Notes: a model not told the origin generated them from the sequence alone. A stretch of 64,000 bases of DNA from Citrus sinensis (GCF_022201045.2 NC_068563.1:28927001-28991000), one strand, 5' to 3'; shown: positions 45,966-62,553, counted from the stretch's first letter. Translations and numbers: made by a program.

Positions 45966-47565
45966 AATCAAACTCAAAAATATATTAAAAATTTTGATAA
46001 TGTGCACAACCTCTACGTACGTATCATTATCTTCTTACGATAAGAAATAAGATAATTAAATTGATATCATTGAACATATAATGTGATAAAAAAGTTCAAA
46101 CAGGGATGCTGTTAGATATATTTTATAATTGAGTAATGATATAGCCACAAACTCTTGTACAAGCTTATCTTATACAAATTAACGTGGCATGATAAAATTG
46201 GTTAAATTAAATATCTCTTAACTCACATGATTTATTTTCATTATTTTATATTTTCATTCAACCAATGAATTGATGTCACATCAGTTTATACAAAATAAAT
46301 TTATATAAGAATTTATGACTGTATCGTCACTCTTTATAATTTCTTTTTATAGAAAAACAATATATATTATAACTTAATTCATGTATATCTAGTAAATTTG
46401 ATTAATCTGAAAAATGATGTGTGGTCGATTCTGGGCGGTTAGACTCTTTGATTGCTCTTTACATAGGAAGTGACAAGTGGCATCAGATAGTTTACTAGTA
46501 TGAAACTAGCACCTGTAAAATTTTATTAAAAAACAGTACTTGAAGTTTTTTTTTTTTTTTTGAAATAAGAATGAGTCTGAATTTAGTTGAAGTCTAAATA
46601 GGTATATGAATGTACATGTTTAAATGACAAGTTTTTTTTTTTAATATGTAAATATAAGATCTGAAATATGATATTTTGACATATTTAACCTTATAAATAT
46701 TAATAGTACTAATATTTATTTGTTGAGCACATATATAACAAGTCATAAATAAATTATTGGACATTAATATATATGATACTTATAATGTTATTTTTAATAT
46801 TTTACAAAATATTTTTTCCTCGTTAATTATGTTAGCCAACCAAGAATTATTTAATCATTTGAATTAAAAATTAATGTATTAAATAATATTCAAAATCTAT
46901 TAGAAAGGTTATAATTATAAATACAAAGAGATTGACCTATTATAAAAAAAACACTTACCGAAAGTCTATTATTTTTAAAATTATCATTCATAATTAAAAA
47001 ATAATAGTTAAATACGCATAGAACAAAGAAAATGGATATATAAAAATAATGAAAGGATAATTTATATAATAGTAAATAAATATATTTAATAGGGTAATTG
47101 ATGAAAAAGAATATTAAAATTTTATTCAATATCTTGCCATTTAGATAGAATAGCTGTAAAATATGATAACAAATGAAAGAGAATATATTATTACCGATGA
47201 TGCCATTATTGACTCTAAGACTCAATGGATTAATTATCAATCTTCCGTGTTACCCAGAGAGAAGAAATTAATCAATAATGATAGCATCTCGCTAACTACT
47301 TTCAATGAATCCTCGTATCTATTATATTCTTAGATCAAACTCATCACGCACTATAATAACGATTCGTATCCAACTATAACTATATACTTATGTTTGTTCT
47401 CATGATTTAAAATTACTACCAAAGAATTTATTTTTTCTTTTTTCAAATACAATTAAAATAATATTATTTTGAAGCATATTATTGATATTATTATTGTTAT
47501 TTTATAAATTATATCTGTCTATCAACAAATATCCTATAAAAGCTCAAGAATATCTACTCTCAAAT
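45966..47565. other. Very AT-rich spacer
   Basis: No gene found; the apparent minus frame at 46890-47240 is low-complexity Ile/Phe/Asn/Tyr-rich DNA. A clean TATA box, ctataaaag, at about 47533-47541 may serve the small MBD gene downstream. Confidence 0.4.
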
Positions 47566-48161
47566 ATGCATGAGTTCCGGTAATATGCGGAACTCTGAGG
47601 CCCCCGCTCAGCAGATATTGTATCATAATTGTACCATGTATGTGAAAAAAATGGTGATCTGAGATTATTTGCGCTTTGCTCCCTGGTATGTGATGATATT
47701 GAATGGGAACCGAAGCTGGTGGCCTTAAGGAGGGCTATGGGACTTGAGCCACCTTCGCCTCCACAGGCCCAACCACCAGGGCCACTAGTACCAGCAGCAG
47801 TACTGAACCCTAATAAATTACGAGTAGGAGAGCTCATCATCAGCTGATGGCAACCACACCAATAGTTCTGTAGACATTTCATCATCAGTAGAAAGCAAGG
47901 ATCATCCTCAACAAGTGGTGTAATAGCGAAAGCTGCCGTGGCCAGATGGCCGCCTCCAATGAGCTCAACCGGTGCCAATGATCCTGATGAAGTGGTAAAG
48001 AAACAAAAGCTAACAGGCAGCAGGCGGGCCAGGCCAAGGAGGTCGGTTTGCTGAGCAAAAGTTTAGGGCTGCACCAAACAAGGTGATGATCAGAAACAAA
48101 AGCGGGGCCGCGCAGGGAAGGCCAAGGAGATGAGCTGGCTGATTATGGTCAACCCTCATGC

Positions 48162-49140
48162 ATGAAGAATACTTGGAATATCAGAAAGAAGATTCGTCAG
48201 CATGGTGCAAGTGCAGGCCGCGTTGACAAGGTAATAACAAATAATTAGGAACTGAACTGTGCGCCGCGCCCTTAAATCGAATCACAATTAATTTCTTAAT
48301 AATTAACATTTAGATCAAATGAACTTGAACATGTGTGTGTGTGTGTGTGTGTAGGGTTTTGTGTGCCAGTCTTTTTTATTTCTGCTTGTGCTGTTATGAT
48401 TAATTTACGGTGTCGTAATATTTATTGCTTATATCAATTGCCTACTCACCCTTCTGAGTAGATCTATATGCGCCCCACAGTGTGTACGAGTGTGTGTGTA
48501 TATATATATATATATCTGGATGAATTTGCTACAAGTATACAAGAACTTCTTTATTTGAATTAATTCTGCTGAGAAAAATAACATTAATTATTAGAATAAT
48601 TTTGAGCTATGATGTCAATCTGCCATAGAGCTGCACTGAAGTGTTCTTGAACTCCAATAAATTAAAAGGTCATCTGTAATGGCCCATGTCCAGCTACTTT
48701 GTAACTGATGCTTTTAGCGGAGTATATGTATTGTTCTCTTACTTCAACAGATGATAGACTTGGGATAATATATTGGTAAGATCAAGACATGGTGATTGGC
48801 GTGTGAGTCATCAAGACTATTATTTTTGTCACTTAGAAAATGAGTAATTATTTTTAGCTTTTCATGGACTTTATGAGTTATCAGTCTTAGTGCCGTAAGT
48901 ATGCATAAAAATGCTCACTTTTACGTTCATCGATTAATCCTCCTCCGTTTCTTGTGTAAGTCCCATGCAAATTAAAACTAATCATGGTTCATGGTCATGG
49001 TGTAGTGATTAACTAACATATTAGCCAATTATATGCACTTGTAATCGATGCAGTACTATGAAAGTCCAGATGGCTGCAAATTTAGGTCCCGAAAAGAAGT
49101 GGAAGTTTATCTAAGCAAAGGAAAAGCTAAAGTTTGCTAA
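48162..49140 (+). CDS. Second, small MBD-domain gene (3' part; upstream exons unresolved)
   Basis: Two exons encode one complete methyl-CpG-binding domain. The first ends at 48230 (TWNIRKKIRQHGASAGRVDK, donor aag/gtaata); the second is 49054-49140 (acceptor gatgcag; YYESPDGCKFRSRKEVEVYL, then SKGKAKVC and TAA). The intron falls at exactly the same place as in the MBD gene at 42.5-44.5 kb (VDK/YY). The start is uncertain: an in-frame ATG at 48162 would give a 51-residue, MBD-only protein. Upstream DNA (47570-48130) also has coding-like stretches in changing frames (proline-rich around 47740-47800, SSSADGNHTNSSVD at 47831, a basic KKQKLTGSRRARPRR at about 47998-48042), so more exons are likely, or this is a decaying copy. 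A TATA box at about 47533 supports a longer gene. The protein lacks the C-terminal exon typical of MBD5/6. Confidence 0.6.
48332..48352. repeat. (TG)n microsatellite in the small MBD gene intron
   Basis: About ten TG units; a second TG/TA run lies at about 48490-48516. Confidence 0.95.
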
Positions 49141-50417
49141 GTGCGTGCGTAAAAACTTTAAATGGATGAATTTGTGGCATCATGCCAACTTAATTTCATA
49201 TTAATTTAGTGTCAGCTTTTGTAACTCCTGGTGATTAATTATCACACTACTGCTGCTTCCAAATTAAAAGTAATCAACTCCTGCTGGGTATTGTTTCTCA
49301 TTGTCTCATTTTCTCTCTAAGAGGGGTTATCACTAACATATATCTATATATATCCCTTTCTACGTTTTAATGTTGACGGTGGTTTTTGCAAACTCGAAAG
49401 TGGCTGCAAAGGTTGCCTAATAAGAGAACGGAAGAAGAATTCGTTTGCAGTTTCTGAACTTTTGCTTCAAATTTAAGATTCTCATGTGGACTTTTACAAG
49501 TTGGGTAGCTTTTTATATTTAATAAATTTGAATTAAGTTGATAAATCATATGTAGATAGTTATTAAGTTCAAGAACTAAATGTAGGTAAAGTAGTGAATC
49601 CCAATTAGTTTAAATTAATTGTAAATTAGTAGGCCCCCTTATCTTACCACACAAATGATAACGTGGTACACCACGTTAGACGAGTAAAAATTTATTTAAT
49701 CCATTTATTTTAAGATGAATGTTCATTTAGTTTATGTGTTTTTAAAAATATTTCGAAACATCAAACATGCATGTTGTTAAACTATTGACACTTCTACGGT
49801 TATTTTTTATTTATTTTTTACTTACTTTTATAATATTACATTTTTATAATAATGTTTCTTTTACAATATCAAATCCTTAGAGACCTAGTACTTTATATAG
49901 CTATTTGTTTCGCTTCATTTTCCTTTTCATTTTGTTCCCTTTGACTGTCTTTAGAACTCATATAGTGTTAGCAATAAATGATTACAAATCGCACCTATAA
50001 TGCATGAATTGGAGATGTTCTTGTTTTGGTTTGTGAATTTTTTTGACATTAATTAGTTGGTAAATGCTAAGTTACATGTAACTATAATTTACACCACTTA
50101 CACAAATTATGCGAGCCCCACTATTATATTATTGTTCCTGTTAAGTGATGTAAGTTACAACTAAATGTAACTTAACAAACTCCTAATTAGTTTTGTATAT
50201 GTTTGGGCCATATGCAGTACTGCTAAAGTCCCCAAGGAAACAACTTTAGATCGAAGAGCTGATAGTTTTAAGAGTATTAATGAGGTATATATGCGGGCAT
50301 CGGAGATGGCTAAATAGAGTAAATTATGTGTGATTAGTACTCTAATCCGTCTTTATTAAACTTTAGTACATGTACATAGATTTTATGACTAAGCATTTTT
50401 ATTTTTTTGGGGAATTT
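49141..50417. other. Spacer between small MBD gene and LINE
   Basis: No gene or repeat recognised in 1.3 kb of AT-rich DNA. The left target duplication of the LINE begins at 50418. Confidence 0.45.
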
Positions 50418-50472
50418 TTGTGAGTATGCCTTTTTTTTTTTTTGATAAACAAAGGGCTCTAAAAGAGAAGAG

Positions 50473-53400
50473 CTAGAGGGGCACAAAACGGGGGTGTGCC
50501 ACCCTATACATATCCGAATACAAAATAGATCTCAAACCTGAAGGTACAGAGTGAAAAAAATGCACTCCAAGAGGCAAACTCAAAGCATGCGTAGAAAGAA
50601 AATCAGTCGCCGAATTTGCTTCGCGGTAGATGTGATCAATTTGAATCCTCCAATCCCTCCTTATGAGTTCCTTAATCATCTCGATTATATTCGAAAATTC
50701 GGTGACATTAGCATTGTTCTCCTTGATAAGCTGTACCACACTACAGTTGTCTGTTCCAACTTGGATACGTCTATATCCAAGGTCCCATGACATTCTTAAC
50801 CCATGCAAGACACCCCAAAGTTCAGCCTTTATAACCGACAAACTCCAAGATTTGCGCTGAAACCATGAATAAAATTACCATGGCAGTTCCGCAACAGGCC
50901 ACCTGCACTCGCCTCTCCATTTCCTTTCCTTGCACCATCCGTATTCAAGCATAAGAAAGGCCATGGTGGAGGATCCCAACGAATCCATTTCTGAATCCTT
51001 GCATTTCTTCGATAGCCTACGCTGGATAAGGTAGAACAAATACTCTCAGTCCTTGCCTTAATATCCCGGATGATCAAGTCACCATTCCAGCTCTTATTGT
51101 TGAACATCACCTGATTCCTCCAATACCAAATTCTCCAAGCGGTAATACCAAACATAACCGGCCAAAATAAGATCCCCATATCACAGGCTCTTCTATTAAG
51201 ATTTGTTATGATCCATTGTCGAAGAGGATAACTAAAGAAATCATGTTGTCTATGCGCGGGAACAAGTTTCCTCCAAATACCTCTCGAATAAACACAATCT
51301 CGGATTGCATGCAAAGAACTCTCAACATCTGCATGGCATCTCCCACATAAAGGATCAATATCCAAATGCCTTCTAGCAAGCTCATATCCCATTTTCAATC
51401 GATAATGGCAGAATAACCATAGAAAAAATCTTATGCTTTGAGGCCCCTTTCATTGCCACAAATGCCGCCAGTCTTGATAGTCTTCAGCGGGGTCGAAATT
51501 CGTAAGCACTCGATAAGCGGAATGGACTGTAAAAATGCCAGTATTTGATGCACCCCAATACACCCTATCATCGCCTCGTATTGCCGACGGAGGAGCCATT
51601 GAAGCAATCCTTAAAACAACATGGTTATTTAAGCAAAAGCTGAATTTGTTCCACAACCAATTCCCATTTTGATCCACACAATCTGCCACCAACATATTTC
51701 ACATGCTATTAGGAATTGAAGTCACCGTATAGTTGGTTAAGGGATCACCATTCGTAGCCCAAATATCATCCCAAAACTTCACCCGTTGGCCATTTCCAAT
51801 ACTCCATCGCAAACCCCTCTGGAAGTCTTTCCAAATCTTACCTATAGAACGCCATAAATAGGAGCCATTTTTAGATGGAACATCAGTAATAGGCATATCA
51901 CAAGGTGCAACATATTTAGAGATTAAAACTTGGGAGCACAACTTGCTAGGATTTATGAATAAATCCCAAGCAACTTTCATTAATGGTGCTTTGTTCATAA
52001 GATCCATGTCCTTAAACCCGAGCCCTCTATTACTCTTAGGCCTACAAATGTTGTCCCAGCTAACCAGACTTAACTTGCGTTGGGAACCAGCCCCACTCCA
52101 AATGAATCTTCTACATAGTTGATCAATTTTAATTCTAACACTAGACAGGAGATACGTGGTCTGCATAGCGTAAATCGGGATTGCCTGAAGCACCGATTGA
52201 GCAAGAGTAACTGTCCCTGCCAGAGACAAATGCTTTGCTGCCCATCTTGAAAGCCGCTGATCAATTTTGTCAATAATACTCTAATACATTTTCTTAGAAA
52301 CCCGATCATGTAGAAGAGGCATGCCAAGATATCTTCCCAAATTATTTGTAACCGAGAAGCCTAAAGCCTTGCCAATTCCACTAGCTAAAGTGACCGGGAC
52401 ATTTTTGGAGAAGAAAACTTGGGTCTTTTGATTACTAACTTTAACGCCCGAGCTCCTACAGAAATTCTCCACACGTCATTTAATACATCAACTTGGCCGT
52501 AACTTGCTTCCAAAAAGAGAAGCAGATCATCCACAAAAAATAAATGGCTTAGAGGAGTGCCAATTCTAGTCAGTCGAATGGGCTTCCATCTACCTTGATT
52601 AATCGCCTGAATAATCCCATGGCTTAATCTTTAAATACAAAGTACAAAAATATAAGGTGAAAGGGGGTCTCCTTGTCGAATTCCTCTCCCTGGCCAAAAA
52701 TCTTCAGTCATTTCTCCGTTCCACAAAACATTCATTTGGGCTGTGGACAAACACCCCATTATGAGCTGAATAAATTGCTCCGGGAGCCCAACTTCTTGTA
52801 AAGTTTCCTGAACAAAACGCCAACTCAACCGGTCATAAGCCTTTTCCAAATCCACTTTAACCGCTATCATTCTTTTACCCCCCCACCTTTTTCTTCATTG
52901 TATGGATTACCTCTTGAGCGATGACAATATTCTCTGTAATATGCCGATCCGGTACAAAACTGGTTTGTTGGGGTCCAATGAGATCTGGAAGAAAAGCATA
53001 TAGCCGATTTGCAATAATTTTTGTCACCGTCTTGTACGGAACCGTGCAAAGGCTGATCGGTCGAAACATCTTGAGGCTTGTTGGATGATCAACTTTAGGG
53101 ATAAACACCAGCAAGGTTCTGTTGATCTCTGCAGGGATATGATTAGAAGTAAAAATATTTTTAATAAAAGAACTCAACGACATACCAACTGTATTCCATT
53201 GCGCTTGGTAAAAACCGGCATGAAAGCCATCTACTCCGGGAGCTTTGAAAGGACCCATACTGAAAATAGTCCGTCTGATTTCCTCATCTGTTACCAGAGA
53301 CATCAAGCTTAAAAAAAAATCATCCGACATCACAGGGAAATACCCCCTGACATTATAAATGTTATGCACCCCTTGTTCAGGAGTGTATAGATCCGAAAAA

Positions 53401-54629
53401 AATCTAACTGCAAGTTGCTTAATGATCTCGACGTCGTGTATCCACTGGCCATCATCATTTTGAATCACAGTAATCCGATTCTGACGACGACTAGTTAGAG
53501 TTTTTTTATGAAAATAGGCAGTGTTGCGGTCCCCATACAAAGTCCAATCTCTCCTAGATTTCTGAAGCCACAATAATTCTTCCTGAGTGAGGACCTCTTC
53601 GAGGTCCTTCTGAAGTTTAACTTCAAGTCTAGTAAGGTTATGATTAGGCTTCGTTTCCAAAATTCGTTGGATCCCACCTATTCTAGCCAACAATTTTCGC
53701 TTCCGATAAATAATATTTCCAAAAATGTCTTTGTTCCACCGCCTAATTTGTTAAGTAAAATCAACCACAGCCTCAAGAAAATTCGCTCCCTTATTCCAGC
53801 TCCCATTCACAAAAATCTCAAACCTCTCATCAGTGAGTCATGCAACCAAAAATCGAAACGGCCTCAGGCCCCCATGCCTGGAATCCATGTTATGGAACTT
53901 GACTAGAATAGGCCGATGATCTGAATCAATTTTTGGAAGATGCATGACACTACTATTTGCATGTTTTATTAGCCATCCATCATTGCAGACCGCTCTGTCC
54001 AGTCGTTTAGAAAGGTTTCCCCTAGACCAAGTGAAACGAGGGCCTGAAAAATTTAGATCAAGCATCCTGCAAGAATGAAACCAATGATTAAATAAATGAC
54101 AAATGCCACTTGTTCGGTTAGAGCCACCTTTCTTCTCATGTGCGTATAATATAGCATTGAAATCCCTGCCCACCAACCACGGATTCGACATTTGAGAAGC
54201 AATGCTTGCAAGGTGATACCATAATTCACGCCGGACTGTTGGAATAGGGCTAGCATACACGGCAGTAACCCAACTCTCCAATCCATTGCTAGAAACAATT
54301 TTGAAGTGGACAAATTGCCTATGGTTTAAGGCTACCTCTACTGTGATAAAATCCTTCCATAAAATCCAAATGCCTCCAGAAAAACCCACCGTCTCTATCC
54401 TGTGGGATCTCCCAAAGCCACAGCCCCGAATGAAATTGTCAGCTTTTTTACCACTAATTCTTGGTTCAAAAATCACCACCATAGACGGATTATAGCATTG
54501 AATAATTGTAGCAAAAGAAAGTTGAAAGTCTGAGGCTCCCGCCCCTTGAACGTTCCAAAACATAACTGAAATCGACATAACCATAAATAAAAACCAAAAA
54601 GGTAGAGCTTTCTTACTGGCTGGATCCAT
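50473..54629 (-). pseudogene. LINE ORF2 (endonuclease-RT-RNase H), broken
   Basis: Domains in order: an apurinic-type endonuclease (VMFWNVQGAG at the start, IDSDHRPILV near its end); reverse transcriptase (KVDLEKAYDRLSW, GIRQGDPLSPYIF, catalytic box FVDD at about 52529-52540); a zinc-binding RVT domain (CGRCHADVESSLHAIRDC); and RNase H (NTDGA, AELWG, GTDN). Breaks are numerous: the frame changes near 53760, near 52870 at a seven-G run, near 52630, 52480, 51700, 51430 and 50835. The endonuclease has GRDFN where related elements have GGDFN. It begins overlapping the end of ORF1 by 17 bases, the usual arrangement in this clade. Confidence 0.88.
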
Positions 54630-56325
54630 GGATCATATCCTCCGTATTCATCTGCGTATCCTCCACAAAGGAATCCTCACCAGCTGTTGTCTTTGCATCA
54701 TCCTCATCCTCCACATAATTCGGATCAGCCTCAATTTCAAGATCCGTATCACCACCATGTAAATCTGGAGGGTCTCCCAAAAAAGGTAAAGAACGACCCT
54801 TAATCTCCCGGCTCATTTGTATTGTGTCACCATCCAGCTCATGTGTATCTATAAGTTTATTATTTGGGTTATGGAAGCTAATTGTCGTATGCATGAGAGG
54901 GTCAAGGGTTGTAGGTGCATGATGAGGAATCATCATGGGGCTGGGTTGGGTATCGAGTGGCATGGCTACGTTGTAGCCACGTTAGGATTCGCCACATGGT
55001 TTTGTGTATTGGTTTTGGGATGCATGGCTATCTTACTGTTTCTGGTGTCTTTGGCTGCAATAGGAGGCTTTCCCTTGTCTATAAACTTTGATGGAAATCT
55101 TGTGGAGTGTCTATGTTTGAATTCAGATGCATGAGGTTGCAAGACATAATTTTTACGTGGCTGTTTTGGGTCTGCATGGCTGGTCTCTTTTCCCTGAGTG
55201 TCAGTAGCCACATGTTCATGTTCATTGTCCCCTGGATCTTGCGATGCAAGCACAGCAAAACGAGAGTTACTTGGCTGCCCATTCGGCTGCTCCTCGACGG
55301 TGCCATGTGAAAAATTCTTGCTAGCATAATTTCCTGTTTTGCCTTTGCGCGATACAACCATCCAAGGGCCAAACTTGTTTCCTCCCGTTTCAGCTGCTCT
55401 AATATTCTTCTCGTTGGCTACCACTGGTGCGTTATTTGCCACTGACTTAACTATACCAGTCCCCATCATATTCTTCTCCCCACAATCCTCCGTAAAATGT
55501 CCATATTTTCCACAAGAGAAACATATCATGGGCAGCCCCTCATATTCCACCAGTTGGATTTGCCCATTTACCTTAATTTGCGAGACTAACGGTTTCACAA
55601 GTGAAATCCTTACTGCTAGCCTTGCAAATTTCCCTCTCTTCTGTATTATAGTCAATCTTAATAACGTCTCCAATTTTATTGCCAAGTCTTCGCATGCTGC
55701 GTTTGTCATAGTATTGGATTGCCATGCCGGGCAATCGCACCCACACCACAGTCGATGTGAGTTCATTAGAGAAGCAATCAAAATTCGGCGTCCAAGGTTG
55801 AACAAAAAGGTTTCTACCCATAACAGTCCATGGTCCTTCAGTTAGGGCACGTTCTGCATCAACTGCAGTTTGAAACTTGACTAAAAAATAATTATTTTCT
55901 AGATCAATGATGGAAAAACCAGCTACCATCGACCGCCATAGGATCTCCAATCTATTGCATAAAACCCGATAGCCTATCTGTCTTCCCAATAATTTGACTA
56001 TGATAGAGTAACGCCATGGCTGCTGCAGTTTCTCTTGCACCATGTTGGAGAAGTATATCGCAGGAATCCCTTCCTCTATTCTCTCAACCACATCTTCATC
56101 TTCAATATTCCAATCTTCTTCTTCACTTCTTGTCTGACCTGCCATCACCGTGACTGCCTCCATAGCCTTATCTCTCCAAGAGGGTTTCTGAGGATTATCA
56201 GCATCAATTCCCTCAGCCCGAAACCGGGCCTTCTTAGTCGTCATGTCCTCTTGCAGTGGTGGCGGGTTAGGGTTCTCAAACCCTAGCCCTAGGTTTTCGT
56301 CGCTTTCAAAATTTTCGGAGCTCAT
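54613..56325 (-). pseudogene. LINE ORF1 (DUF4283 + CCHC), broken
   Basis: Starts at ATG 56325 (MSSENFESDENLGLG). A DUF4283-type region follows (YSIIVKLLGRQIGYRVLCNR, FLVKFQTAVDAERALTEGPW). The frame shifts near 55630, after which the other frame continues through a CCHC knuckle (CFSCGKYGHFTEDC) to a stop at about 54965; the same frame then reopens to 54613. That is at least one frameshift and one internal stop. ORF1 proteins of plant LINEs bind the element RNA and carry it as a particle. Confidence 0.85.
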
Positions 56326-56347
56326 AATTAATTGTGAGTATGCCTTT

Positions 56348-58065
56348 GATACATGATGAAGTACAAATTTTCCTTCAACACTGCTGTAGTAAATAGAAAA
56401 TATAAGGGATTATGAAACTTACATGTAAATTAAACTTGTAAATAATATAAAAGTGACTTTGTAGAAGAAAATAATTAATAATGATCAACAAGTGGTTTTG
56501 TAAGTTTTGACTGGTTGGACCGGGGACGCTCAAAATTTGAACAACCCAAGCCCTTCTTATAATATTTTCTCATTTTTGTGAAGGTATTTTTCTCTAATTT
56601 TTTTTTGTATTTTTTGTTATTCATACTTTTAAAGGGAAATTTTATAGAAATGGCAAAATATTTAATCAATATGTAGAAATGACAGCATAAATTAAACTAT
56701 TCTTATTTTTATTCTTGGACAATAATAACCTTAACTAAAATTATCAATTATTGCGTTTGTTTGCCACAATGTCTTATTGACATTGAGTTTTTAGATATCA
56801 AAATTTTAGTAAAAAGAAAAGTTTTAAGTTATACCTTTTGAAAAAACAACCATAATTTTATGTTATTTCCATAGAGTCATAAACTTTGCCAAAATAAATA
56901 AATAAAATATGTTGATGCAGAAATCTGGTCGTATGTATAAAGACGACCAAGTTGTCTTACCAACACCTAAATTTACTTTTAATAAGGAATAGAGCTACTT
57001 GCCGTCACTCCAACGAGTAGAACTTAACGACCTTGTTACCTTTATACTCCTCACACCTGCAATCACAAAAAGAGTCGGAGGGGCAGTGATTTTTCTGGTG
57101 AAAACCTCCGATGTCTAAGTCAGTTTTCAAGTTTTTTTGAAAAAACTTGATTCACTTTTCAATGTGACTCAGTAATTAATTTATGGAATAAAAATATTCA
57201 AAATATGCAAGGGAATGACTTCTAGATTCAAAATGTCAGAGTTTCCCTTTAGTCTCTTGTCTCTTACCTCCATCTGCAATTTTCAGAGACTTCATAGGCA
57301 GTTAAACGTGCAGCGAAACGTGCAATATCATCATTGATTCGTGGGCCTTAGCGGGTTAGTTGATTGTGCAAATTAAGAAATGGTCAAATGTGTTTGTCTT
57401 GGGACAGTTGGAGGTTGATGCAATAACCGTCTGGGTGCGGGCATCATGCCTGATTTTTCTAAAACAACTCTCTGGTCGACTTTTGGTCACGCTCTGGAGA
57501 GGGTTTTGGTATCTCCTCGTAATTTTCTGTTAATCCTCACATCCGCGAGCAGCTGAGAACTACGTCTACTCGTACATCCCCTTAACCATGAGGAGATTGC
57601 GCTCTTGATCAGACATGTGCATGTGTAGATGGTGGCACTTTAACCACCCAAACAAAATAGATGACCAAAATATATATTTTGTTTATTCCCTAATTAAAAT
57701 TAAAGATATAAAAATACATTTTTTAAAAAATAATAAAAATAATAAAAATTTTTATTATGTTACATAATCATATACTATACATGATTATTTAATAATTATT
57801 AAATAAAAATTTAATTATTATAAAAATAATATAATTTATTATTTTATAATTTTACGACCGTTAGATTCTGATCAAACAGCCAATGTATGTTACGCGATTA
57901 TGCGGTCTCCGAAAGTGAAAAAGGCCTCGGGTTCACCAGTTTAAAATGACCATTTGCATTATAAAAGAGCCACTAAACTCGAGGTTCGGATCACAAACAG
58001 GGTGTTGATTTCTCGTATTTTCGTCTCGCTTTCATCGCCAAACCAAACAAAATTCAATCGTCGTC
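56348..58065. other. Spacer before TPI, possible LTR fragment
   Basis: No gene found. About 56910-57640 (tgttgatgcagaaatctggt at the left, gtgaaaacctccgatgtctaagtcag in the middle) has the composition of an old LTR, but ends and target duplication could not be set. TATA-like tataaaag at 57960-57967 lies about 100 bases before the TPI start and is its likely core promoter. Confidence 0.4.
57960..57967 (+). promoter_or_regulatory. TATA box of TPI
   Basis: tataaaag, 99 bases before the ATG at 58066; the intervening leader is C/T-rich (ctcgctttcatcgcc), common in highly expressed plant genes. Confidence 0.6.
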
Positions 58066-61511
<3,446 letters not shown>

Positions 61512-62241
61512 AGTTAAGACCAAGCTACTCGGCTTGCTGATGCCTGCAGTTTTCTCTGTTATGCTTTCTGGAAACTAGCGTTGTAATTTTTGTGGTCTGT
61601 TAAGTGTTACCAACGCCTTTCGAGTATAATAAGTTAAATTTTCAGAATTGTTAAGAATCTCTTTCCTATTTCAGTGGGGATTTGAAACTTATCATTGTGG
61701 ATTTAATAAATGTTTGCTTTTCCCTTCTTGCAAGTTTAAGAGTTTGGTTGGAACACAAGTGTTGTTTAGTGAACGGGATGCTTTCGGAATTAAGCTGAGG
61801 CACAGCAGTTGTATGTAAGTAAACAGGCTGTAAATGAAAATGGTCGAACCAACTTTGTTCGAGCTGTGGCTGGCACCACCCAAACGCCACCTTGAAAGAT
61901 TCCTCTTTTTGTAACTTTTTTGAAAATTTCAGCCTTTTTTTAATCGACTTTTTTTTGCACACAAAAAAATCAATCATCATGATCGTGCCCATCACCCAGG
62001 CTTTCAAATTCCACTCTCCTTTTTGTTTCCAAAGCAGCTTCAGCTGTAGGGCCACTTATTTTTCTGGGTGTAAAGCAAAAGGTCACGAGGGTGTTTTGGT
62101 GAAAAATATTTGAACCAATCGGTTTCTCTATGGTTTAGCTCAAAAAATTTATGAAGGAAGCCAGCGGTTTGATTCTGCATGTTTTAGAAATCTGTCTGAC
62201 CCGAACTTACTTGCAGCAAAACCAGGTAAACATATACAATA
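61512..62241. other. TPI 3' UTR and spacer
   Basis: The TPI 3' UTR probably ends by about 61650 (gagtataataag). The rest shows no gene. The 15-bp left target duplication of the SINE starts at 62242. Confidence 0.45.
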
Positions 62242-62256
62242 ACAACTCTCCCTTAT

Positions 62257-62553
62257 CCCGAGTGGCCAGGGCTGCTGCCCTCCAACTTGGAGGGCAGCAG
62301 TTCGAACCCCCACAAAAGCATTGTGGGGGTATTTCCTTCCTCAATTAATTTGAGTGAAGGTAGTCTTCTCCCTTACCCATGAGTGAGGAGTAGACATCCC
62401 TCGAATATTTGTGAGGGTTAAAATCTGGGCAGAGCTCCATTAGTATTGATGTCAGTTGGTCCCAGTAATAGTCTGATTTGTAAATATCAGTAATAGTCTC
62501 ATGTATATGAGTTGTAATCTGAGCAATAGTCTCATGTAATCAAAAAAAAAAAA
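62257..62553 (+). mobile_element. tRNA-derived SINE, copy C, complete, recent
   Basis: Bounded by a perfect 15-bp target duplication acaactctcccttat (62242-62256 and 62554-62568). The head has Pol III control sequences: a cgagtggccagggc A-box-like element and a cagttcgaaccccca B box, in a layout like tRNA-Ser/Leu with a stem (gctgccctcc/ggagggcagc). The body shares gtgggggtatttccttcc and gtagacatccctcgaatat with copies A and B, and the 3' end is a poly-A run. About 297 bp. The intact duplication and head mark it as the youngest of the three. Confidence 0.92.

Larger units (their letters stand above)
50434..56331 (-). mobile_element. Plant L1-type LINE with RNase H, full length, broken
   Basis: A 5.9-kb non-LTR retrotransposon in minus orientation. 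Its poly-A tail appears as a T run right of 50431. It is bounded by a perfect 16-bp target duplication ttgtgagtatgccttt (50418-50433 and 56332-56347). ORF1 and ORF2 are both present; domain order is DUF4283-like region, CCHC knuckle, endonuclease, reverse transcriptase, zinc-finger domain, RNase H. The perfect duplication argues for a fairly recent insertion, yet both frames carry several frameshifts and stops, so it is inactive or was copied from an already defective source. The 5' end lies only about six bases before the ORF1 start codon, so the 5' UTR is nearly absent. Confidence 0.95.

Noticed and set aside
46890-47240. 116-codon minus frame rich in Ile, Phe, Tyr and Asn
   Set aside because: AT-rich low-complexity DNA; no family resemblance.
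47544-47978. 144-codon minus frame
   Set aside because: Opposite strand of coding-like segments of the small MBD gene region; no recognisable domain.
56913-57640. Possible solo LTR
   Set aside because: Composition and phrases resemble an LTR, but neither terminal repeats nor a target duplication could be found.
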